Origin: Deltaproteobacteria bacterium | Lineage (GTDB): Bacteria; Desulfobacterota; Binatia; UBA1149; CAITLU01 | DNA length: 49,310 bases | Direction: 5' to 3' | Assembly (NCBI GenBank): GCA_016218925.1 | Contig: JACRCR010000196.1 | Coordinates: 1 to 49,310 of the forward strand | Part shown: in pieces, positions 43,773 to 49,310 of the stretch | How the letters are laid out: each line of letters begins with the position of its first letter | Numbering within the stretch: the first letter of the stretch is position 1 | Program-made: the position numbers and the translations under genes | Notes under the pieces: model-generated | Told to the model about the DNA's origin: nothing | What the model saw: the letters and a program-made list of their open reading frames with translations, nothing else | The model's database searches: none

Positions 43773-44906
43773 TCAGGGAGCCGCGGGTGCCGGCGCTTTG
43801 GGAGCTTCGGGAACCTCCGGCGCCAGCTTGTACGAATCGAGATCCTCCTTCGGCTTCTTCTCGGCCGCCGCCGCTTTGCGGAGTTGATCGTCCTTGTCCG
43901 ACCAGTCGGCGACCCTGGTCATCACGAAGCGGCCCTTGAATTCGACGTTGATCGGAAACGGTGCCGACGCCATCGACACCGTCACGTACGATCCCTCGAT
44001 CCTCTGCGGTGTCATCGATTCGAACCCGTACACGTCAACGATCTTGCCGCCCGACGCGCCTCGGACCGGGTTGCCGTCCAGATCGACGAGCAACGCGTGC
44101 TTGGTCCCCTTCAGCCCCTCGTCGCCGGAGAGGGACTCATCGTAGTCGCTGGCCGCCACCAGCCGGTGCTGGCCTCTCATGAACAGGGGAGGATCGCTCA
44201 CCGGCAGAGTAGGCCACGAGCCCGCGAGCGACTCGATGTCGGCAGCGGCGGCCTGCCACAACTGGTGGGTCCGGCGTGTTTCGTCGAGTTTGTCAGCGAA
44301 GGGCAACCTAACGTCCAGCACCTGGATATCGGCATTCTCGCCGCCAATCGCCGAGATCGCCTCCGACCCGCCCTTGGAAACCGAGTACTTGATCTTGATC
44401 AGACGCGCGGTGGTCATCCGGATCGCGGGACGGCGGATGGTCAGCACTACGCTCTGGGGCAGGGACTGCAACCCCTGCTCGAAAGCCGCCACGTCGGCCA
44501 CGTCGGTGGAGTTCAGCTTGCGCACGATATCGCCGGCCATGATGCTGAATTCCGCGCACTTGCCCGCATCGAGCAACTCCGTGACCACCACGCCCTTGGG
44601 ATTCTTGCCGACCAGCGGCTCGAGATCGGCCGGAATCGGACCCACCTTGAAGGGAACCGGACGGCCCTCGGCGGGGCGTGGGTACTGGACGCGGAACTCG
44701 GGAACGATCTGCTGCACCGAAAGCCACACGCCTCCGATGTCGCCCCCGATCGGCCCTTCGACGGTGGTCTGCTGGACGAAGGCACGAGCCCCGTCTGGCA
44801 GCAGCAGAAGTCCGATGGCACCGGCCACTGCCGCGGCGGCTGCCCTGCGGTGGTGACGAGTACGTCGGACGCGGAAATGCGAGAACGAAAAGGAATCGCT
44901 TGGCAT
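43773..44906 (-). CDS. Secreted PDZ-domain protein
   Basis: The 377-residue protein starts at an ATG with a perfect AAGGAGG and has an Arg-rich signal peptide ending ARA|FV. Residues about 102-160 form a PDZ domain: KGVVVTELLDAGKCAEFSIM, GDIVRKLNSTDVADVAAFEQ and VVLTIRRP. No protease domain precedes it. A predicted soluble region follows, with HALLVDLDGNPVRGASGGKI and a Lys/Pro-rich tail ending APAAP. A role in binding C-termini of exported proteins is plausible, given the surrounding secreted proteins. Divergent from the GALQ lipoprotein gene; its promoter has an inverted repeat in the spacer. Confidence 0.78.
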   Translation of the reverse strand: MPSDSFSFSHFRVRRTRHHRRAAAAAVAGAIGLLLLPDGARAFVQQTTVEGPIGGDIGGVWLSVQQIVPEFRVQYPRPAEGRPVPFKVGPIPADLEPLVGKNPKGVVVTELLDAGKCAEFSIMAGDIVRKLNSTDVADVAAFEQGLQSLPQSVVLTIRRPAIRMTTARLIKIKYSVSKGGSEAISAIGGENADIQVLDVRLPFADKLDETRRTHQLWQAAAADIESLAGSWPTLPVSDPPLFMRGQHRLVAASDYDESLSGDEGLKGTKHALLVDLDGNPVRGASGGKIVDVYGFESMTPQRIEGSYVTVSMASAPFPINVEFKGRFVMTRVADWSDKDDQLRKAAAAEKKPKEDLDSYKLAPEVPEAPKAPAPAAP

Positions 44907-44990
44907 GTAACCTCCTTGATATGGAATCGGGGTATTGAAAAGTTTGCCGAGGTTGTCGCAGCAACGCGCTTTCCCACGGCGAAGAGTCTT

Positions 44991-45020
44991 GCTATACGCC
45001 CGATTTATCGGGCAAAGCAA
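44991..45020 (-). promoter_or_regulatory. Promoter of the PDZ gene with inverted repeat in the spacer
   Basis: On the minus strand TTGCTT (45015-45020) and TATAGC (44991-44996) are 18 bases apart. The spacer contains a perfect inverted repeat, GCCCGAT-AA-ATCGGGC (44998-45013), which could bind a dimeric regulator. The rest of the 312-base gap up to 45218 holds the divergent promoter and otherwise nothing recognisable. Confidence 0.45.
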
Positions 45021-45078
45021 CTGGCTCGGCTGGTGCCGACAAGGCAGAGAAGAGGCCACCCTGAGACGAGTCCGTAGC

Positions 45079-45108
45079 TTGACAATCCGCGGGGGTCCCG
45101 GCTAAACG
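45079..45108 (+). promoter_or_regulatory. Candidate promoter of the GALQ-domain lipoprotein gene
   Basis: A perfect TTGACA (45079-45084) is followed after 18 bases by TAAACG (45103-45108), a weak -10. The leader of about 105 bases ends in AAAGGAG. Confidence 0.4.
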
Positions 45109-45218
45109 TACACGTCGTAGCCTGTTTCTTGGCCGGTCCGTCAGTGGGTTGACGAGGGGCTCACATCGTCGGGCCTTTTCATCCGACCGAGACCGCAAAG
45201 CGCAAAGGAGTGGAATTA

Positions 45219-46697
45219 ATGAATACTTGGTTTCGCAAGCTGGGGCTGAGCGTCCTGGCGGTCACGCTGGCCGGCGTGCTCGGTGGATGTGACGAAAACG
45301 GGGGCAACGCCCTTCTCCGCCTCTTCTTCGGCATCAACGGAAGCGGCAACTGCGACCGGGTGATCGTCACCGTCGACCTCGCTGCCGCCAACGCCGTCAT
45401 CAGCCGCGACAACGAGGGCGCCCTCGAGTGCGTGCTCAACGCCCAGCTGGCTGCGGCGGGATGCGACCTGAACCTCTCCGAGGATGGCAACACGCTCACC
45501 GCGACAATCGATGCTTGCACGATCCCGGCGGTGACGGGCCTGATAAGCTGCCTGTTCGAAACCGTAGACATCTCGGCGCTCCAGGGCGAGACCACCGCGC
45601 AGTGCGACTGTCACGCGCCTGGCTGCGACACCCACCCGCCGGTCTGCGTGAGCCCGGATCCCGATCCGACCGCTTGCGAAGACTGCAACAACGGCGTTGA
45701 TGACGACGGCAACGGCCTCGTGGACTGCGAGGACCCGAACTGCCGCAACGCGCCCAACTGCAACACGACCACCACGACGTCGTCGAGCACGACCAGCACG
45801 ACCCAGTCGAGCACGACCACCACGTCGACGATCACCACCACGACCAGCACCACGTCGACGACGACACCGCCGAATCTCGACTGCGTCCTGGTGTTCCGCC
45901 TGAACGACGATTCGTCGGTCGGAGCCCTGCAGTGGGACACCGCCTACGACAGCGCACCGGGCGGATTTGCCGGGAACGCCGGCGATGTCGACTGCGCCGC
46001 GCTGCCGGGAGCCGGCGACGTGATCTTCTCGGCCAACGACAAGGAAACCCAGAAGGTGCTGACGATCGGCATGACCGGTGTCGAGGGCTTCACCGGCCCG
46101 GTCGATATCGCCCAGTGCCGCTTCATGGCCACGGTGCCACCGGTGGCCGGCGACTACGACATCACCGTCGTCGATGCGTCGGATCCCGAGGGAACGCCGA
46201 TCTTCCCGCTGCCGCCGGTGATCCTGCACAGCATCACGTGCCAGGGACCGACCACCACGACCAGCACCACGCTCGAGCCGCCGACGACCACGACGACCGA
46301 GCAGCAGGTGACGACCACCACGGAACCGACGCAAGCCGGCAAGTACACCGTGACCTTCTCGCAGACCAATGCCACCACCTACGGTGCGCTGCAGTTGACG
46401 ATCGGTTACGGAAACGCTCCGGGCGAGTTCACCGGCACCGGCGCAACGGTGGTCTGCACCAAGATCTCCGCTGCCGGCACCCCCGCCTACAACGACAACG
46501 AGGTCGCCGACACGCTGGGGCTCGGGTGGATCTCGCTCGATGGCTCGACCGGTCCGCAGACGCTGACCGTGTGCGATTTCGACGCTACCTCGACTCCTGT
46601 ACCGGGAGACTTCTCGGTGACCATCGAAGACGCGGTCGATCCGGACTTCAATCCGATCACCGTCACGATCGGGGTGGCCGTGGCGCCGAAGCTCTGA
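45219..46697 (+). CDS. Lipoprotein with two GALQ domains joined by Thr-rich linkers
   Basis: The 492-residue protein starts at an ATG 8 bases after AAAGGAG; its lipobox is VLGGC with Cys24. An N-terminal Cys-containing domain (about 40-140) is followed by CNNGVDDDGNGLVDCEDPNC (156-175), a Ca-binding-type Asp-rich Cys motif known from myxobacterial surface proteins. A 36-residue almost pure Thr/Ser linker (182-217) comes next. The first GALQ domain (about 219-341) has SSVGALQWDTAY, C259, FTGPVDIAQC with C300, and YDITVVDASDPE. A second Thr-rich linker (345-371) leads to the second domain (373-490) with TTYGALQLTIGY, C413, C452 and FSVTIEDAVDPD. This is likely a surface-anchored scaffold; the linkers look like glycosylation targets. 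Function inferred only. Confidence 0.82.
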   Translation: MNTWFRKLGLSVLAVTLAGVLGGCDENGGNALLRLFFGINGSGNCDRVIVTVDLAAANAVISRDNEGALECVLNAQLAAAGCDLNLSEDGNTLTATIDACTIPAVTGLISCLFETVDISALQGETTAQCDCHAPGCDTHPPVCVSPDPDPTACEDCNNGVDDDGNGLVDCEDPNCRNAPNCNTTTTTSSSTTSTTQSSTTTTSTITTTTSTTSTTTPPNLDCVLVFRLNDDSSVGALQWDTAYDSAPGGFAGNAGDVDCAALPGAGDVIFSANDKETQKVLTIGMTGVEGFTGPVDIAQCRFMATVPPVAGDYDITVVDASDPEGTPIFPLPPVILHSITCQGPTTTTSTTLEPPTTTTTEQQVTTTTEPTQAGKYTVTFSQTNATTYGALQLTIGYGNAPGEFTGTGATVVCTKISAAGTPAYNDNEVADTLGLGWISLDGSTGPQTLTVCDFDATSTPVPGDFSVTIEDAVDPDFNPITVTIGVAVAPKL

Positions 46698-46740
46698 TCA
46701 ACGTGAGACTTTGATCTCTCGTTAGTCAAGTTCGTAACGG

Positions 46741-46778
46741 GGGGAGCCTTTCTCAGGAAAGGCTCCCCCTTGTTTTTT
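46741..46778 (+). terminator. Rho-independent terminator
   Basis: A perfect 12-bp stem (GGGGAGCCTTTC / GAAAGGCTCCCC) with loop TCAG is followed by TGTTTTTT. It lies 43 bases after the lipoprotein stop and 30 bases before the next gene. That next gene therefore needs either read-through or a promoter overlapping the hairpin; a weak TTGATC-N18-TAACGG at 46711-46740 is the only candidate. Confidence 0.93.
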
Positions 46779-46808
46779 GGAAGAAACTCCCAGGAGGAGG
46801 GGACCTAG

Positions 46809-48659
46809 ATGAAATCGAAGTGGATGTTCTTTGCCGCCGCCTTGCTCGGCGCTCAGCTTCTCGCCCAGCCCGCCGTCGTCGTGGCCGGCAATATGGACTG
46901 CGGCCAGCCGATCTCGAGCGGCGCGAACCCGCTGGCCAGCGACGCGTTGGCGGTTCTGAAGGCCGCCGTCGGACAAACGATCCAGGCCTGCGTCGACAAG
47001 CCGTGCATCTGCGACGTGGACGACAGCGGCGGCATCACCGCGAGCGATGCGCTGCGCATCCTGAAGAAGTCGGTCGGCCAGGAAATCGACCTCATCTGCG
47101 ACTGCCCGCCCGGCGGCGCGGCCTGCACCTCGGCCGAACTGACCACGTTGACCGGCTCTGACCTGGACTCGGGCTGGACCGGACTCGGCCACAACGCCGA
47201 CGTCGTCATCGGTTCGACGATCACCGCCCGCACGCTGCGGCGTTGTTCCGACAATCAGGCGGCCTGCGTGAAGAACAGCGACTGCACCAACAACGACTGC
47301 AAGAAGACTTGCGACTGCCTCGACGACAACCTCTGCGACATCACCGGTCCCACGCACTCAAAGCACTGCGTGACGACGCTGGCCAACTGCCTGACCAACG
47401 CCGAATGCCCGGTGGGCGTAGCCTGCGTGGCCACGTTCGGGCCGCCGCTGCCGCTGTCGTCGGGTGGAACCCCGGCCTGCGTTGTGACCTACTTCGACGG
47501 CCTGCTCAGCGGCACCGCCGACGCCACCACGGGAACCGGCGTGATGTCGGCGAACCTGCGCTCGCGCGTTCACCTGGGCGAACTGCTCGGACGGCCCTGC
47601 CCTCGCTGCGGGACCCCGGAGCAGAACCCGCAGGTCGGCCAGCAGTTCACTTGCGAAGGTGGCCAGACCCCCGGCGCGGCCTGCACGGTCGAAGGCGTCA
47701 GCCCCAACTTCGGCGGCGTCTCACACGCTTGCGCGCCGACCACCGGATCGAACATCTCGGGCGCCGGCCTGGCGATCCGCTTCAGCGAAGTGACCACCGG
47801 CACGACCACCAAGACCGCCAAGCTGCCGTGCAAGAACTTCAGCTTCACCTCCAATCCGCTCAACGGCACCGGCAAGTGTCTCGACAACGACCTCGCGTGC
47901 ACCAGCAACGCCGATTGCAAACGTTGCACCGGCGATCCCACCACGGCCTGCACCGGCGACGGCCAGTGCGCCGGCAAGGGAACCTGCGCCGAATCGCCCG
48001 ACCAGCCGATTTCGTGCGGCTTCTGGTGCCAGTGCGGCTTCTGCAACAACAACCCGAGCCTGCCCTGCTTCGAGACCGGAGACTGTCCGGAGGGCCAGGT
48101 CTGTCAGGTCGGCGCCGGCACGGGCAACGCGCAAAACGCGCCACAACAGAAGCCCAACGACTGCGCCAGCGACAAGAACATCTGCGGAATGGAGGAGGAC
48201 GAGAAGTGCGCCCAGACCTTGCAGGGCCGCTGCTCGCTGCAGGAGTACCGTAGCTGCAACGACGACGCCACGTGCCAGTCCAACGGCGCGGGCCTGTGCG
48301 AGTTCGACTTCCGTCCGTGCTTCGAGCCGCGAATCTCGCGCACCGGCGTGCCTTCGCCTCTGGGCAGGCACTGCACCGACACGCTGGTGACATGCTCCGT
48401 CAACGGCGACTGCGGCGTGGGCGGCACCTGCCTGGACGACACGTCGGTAGCGCAGACCGTGGCTCTGTTCTGCGTGCCGCAGACTGCCTCCTCGGCGATC
48501 AACAACGCGGCCGGTATCACCGGACCCGGCGCGGTCGCCGTGAAGGGCTTCGTCCGCGTGTGTCGCTGCGGTGACGGCGTGATCGGCTGCGACGAGCAGT
48601 GCGACGACGGCAACGCCGACAACGGCGACGGCTGCGACGATTACTGCCAGGAAGAGTAA
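46809..48659 (+). CDS. Secreted Cys-rich protein: dockerin-like module, GWTG core, myxobacterial Cys repeat
   Basis: The 616-residue protein starts behind GGAGGAGGGG and has a signal peptide ending VVVAG. Residues 30-98 form a dockerin-like pair. The second Ca loop is complete, with D69, D71, S73, G74, G75, I76 and D80, followed by ALRILKKSV. The first is degenerate but keeps LASDALAVLKAAV. The shared core starts at GWTGLGHN (122-129) and includes GPPLPLSSGGTPAC, RPCPRCG, NISGAGLAIRF and LFCVPQTASSAIN. Cys micro-repeats such as CTGDGQCAGKGTC and CSVNGDCGVGGTC are inserted. The C-terminus (CGDGVIGCDEQCDDGNADNG, then DGCDDYC) is the Myxococcus Cys-rich repeat. Extracellular; dockerin partner unknown. 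Confidence 0.82.
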   Translation: MKSKWMFFAAALLGAQLLAQPAVVVAGNMDCGQPISSGANPLASDALAVLKAAVGQTIQACVDKPCICDVDDSGGITASDALRILKKSVGQEIDLICDCPPGGAACTSAELTTLTGSDLDSGWTGLGHNADVVIGSTITARTLRRCSDNQAACVKNSDCTNNDCKKTCDCLDDNLCDITGPTHSKHCVTTLANCLTNAECPVGVACVATFGPPLPLSSGGTPACVVTYFDGLLSGTADATTGTGVMSANLRSRVHLGELLGRPCPRCGTPEQNPQVGQQFTCEGGQTPGAACTVEGVSPNFGGVSHACAPTTGSNISGAGLAIRFSEVTTGTTTKTAKLPCKNFSFTSNPLNGTGKCLDNDLACTSNADCKRCTGDPTTACTGDGQCAGKGTCAESPDQPISCGFWCQCGFCNNNPSLPCFETGDCPEGQVCQVGAGTGNAQNAPQQKPNDCASDKNICGMEEDEKCAQTLQGRCSLQEYRSCNDDATCQSNGAGLCEFDFRPCFEPRISRTGVPSPLGRHCTDTLVTCSVNGDCGVGGTCLDDTSVAQTVALFCVPQTASSAINNAAGITGPGAVAVKGFVRVCRCGDGVIGCDEQCDDGNADNGDGCDDYCQEE

Positions 48660-48671
48660 GCGACCTCTGAC

Positions 48672-48703
48672 GCGGTAGGAGACCGGCGCCGGTCTCCTAC
48701 CGC
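48672..48703. repeat. Perfect 32-bp palindrome
   Basis: The arms 48672-48687 and 48688-48703 are exact reverse complements with no spacer. It lies 12 bases after the stop of the dockerin-bearing gene and just before a separate T-tailed terminator. It may fold as a first hairpin or form a protein-binding site. Confidence 0.75.
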
Positions 48704-48712
48704 CGGCCTGCG

Positions 48713-48750
48713 AAAGGGCCCGCCTCCTCACCGAGAGCGGGCCCTTTTTT
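48713..48750 (+). terminator. Rho-independent terminator
   Basis: An 11-bp stem (AAAGGGCCCGC / GCGGGCCCTTT) with a 13-base loop runs into a T-run of six. It follows the 32-bp palindrome after the dockerin-bearing gene. Confidence 0.92.
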
Positions 48751-48827
48751 CGTGGGAGTGGCCGACCCGGTTGTCGCCGGCGAGTCGAGTAGCGAGCCCG
48801 AGGCGTTTCTCCTAGAATCCGCGCGTT

Positions 48828-49310
48828 GTGCCTGAACTTCGACTGCGCCTGAACGCTTCGCTCGCTGCTGGTCTCTCCTGTATCGCCCTGGTCGCCGTAG
48901 CGGCGGCCGGGTGCGGACCGGGCGGCGGCGGAACCCTGACCACATTCGCGATCACGTTCTCGCTGAGCGCGACGCCCTCCCCACTCGACTCGCTCTCATT
49001 TGAGGTTGCCTACAGCGGCGGAGGGGATTTCGACGGACAGGGGGCCGCGGTCGAGTGCAGGCGCATGAGCGGCGCCGTCGGGGCCACCAGCACCTTCGAA
49101 GACGACGACATCCAGACCCTTGCGGTCGACCTCACCGCCGGTGACACGGCAATGGACGCCGTCCACGAAATCGTTCGCTGTCTGTTTACCGCCGAGGCCG
49201 AGCCTACCACCGGCAACTTCACGGTAACCGTTAGCGAAGCCCTCGATGAAGACGGCAACGAGGTCAAGACCCAGACACAGGTGCTGGTCACGTCTATCGT
49301 TGAAGACGGC
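48828..49310 (+). CDS. Lipoprotein with one GALQ domain, cut off by the window end
   Basis: The frame is open from GTG 48828 to the window edge (161 codons). The leader ends in a good lipobox, AAAGC with Cys29, followed by a Gly-rich tether. From residue 37 the chain shows the GALQ-domain pattern: LDSLSFEVAYSGGGDF, C77 in AAVEC, C118 in EIVRC, and FTVTVSEALDEDG. The Cys-Cys distance is 41, as in the first GALQ domain of the 45219-46697 protein. No ribosome-binding site is seen; a TAGAAT (48813-48818) lies 9 bases before the GTG without a clear -35, so a leaderless message is possible. The true 3' end is outside the window. Confidence 0.75.
   Translation, partial: MPELRLRLNASLAAGLSCIALVAVAAAGCGPGGGGTLTTFAITFSLSATPSPLDSLSFEVAYSGGGDFDGQGAAVECRRMSGAVGATSTFEDDDIQTLAVDLTAGDTAMDAVHEIVRCLFTAEAEPTTGNFTVTVSEALDEDGNEVKTQTQVLVTSIVEDG

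Noticed and set aside
43773..45059. An extended N-terminus for the PDZ protein
   Set aside because: The ATG at 44906 has a perfect AAGGAGG and is followed directly by a signal peptide; the extension lacks both.
37880..49310. Possible multiheme cytochromes among the Cys-rich proteins
   Set aside because: I found no CxxCH heme-binding motif in any of them; Cys spacing fits disulfides.

Overview
The window is high-GC, gene-dense DNA from a Gram-negative bacterium. It encodes a TonB-dependent receptor, outer-membrane-type beta-barrels, lipoproteins and a GspA/GspB pair. Several features suggest an uncultured lineage near the former Deltaproteobacteria, such as Binatota-like or Myxococcota-like bacteria: a Myxococcus-type Cys-rich repeat, a DUF1302 protein, and many secreted Cys-rich proteins with dockerin-like modules. 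That placement is inference. I see no insertion sequence, phage, integrase or CRISPR array.

Layout. 0-5.5 kb: an exported PQQ-type propeller, an APC permease, an exported isoaspartate methyltransferase and a VapBC toxin-antitoxin pair. 5.5-15.2 kb, minus strand: a housekeeping run of rpoD, an LPG-synthase-like membrane protein, a DUF502 protein, a ROK kinase, a small lipoprotein, ispG, proS, pyrF and mtfA. 15.5-24.9 kb: a sulfatase-fold enzyme, gspAB, an MFS carrier, an HtrA-like protein lacking all three catalytic residues, and pabB-pabC. 24.9-35.1 kb: a coupled GT39-type/TPR membrane pair, dxr, a divergent TonB-receptor operon with a dockerin-like propeller protein, and an ArnT-like glycosyltransferase. 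35.07-35.17 kb, minus strand: a selenocysteine tRNA (anticodon UCA) with its own promoter.

35.4-49.3 kb is a secretome region: a DUF1302 barrel, a small Cys-rich protein, three large Cys-rich proteins, a secreted PDZ protein and two lipoproteins. Most are single-gene units with good ribosome-binding sites, recognisable -35/-10 boxes and strong terminators. They are built from a shared set of modules: a four-Cys helical repeat (four copies in two proteins), a GWTG-to-FCxP core (three proteins), a dockerin-like Ca-binding module (two proteins in the window) and a domain of about 110 residues that I call the GALQ domain (four copies in three lipoproteins).

The pairing of dockerin-like modules on secreted proteins with a beta-rich domain on lipoproteins is the best candidate for an undescribed system, namely a surface-assembled protein complex. 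The modules are visible in the sequence. The interaction is inference. Several genes also appear to be transcribed without a leader, judging from -10 boxes 5-8 bases before the start codon and weak or absent ribosome-binding sites.
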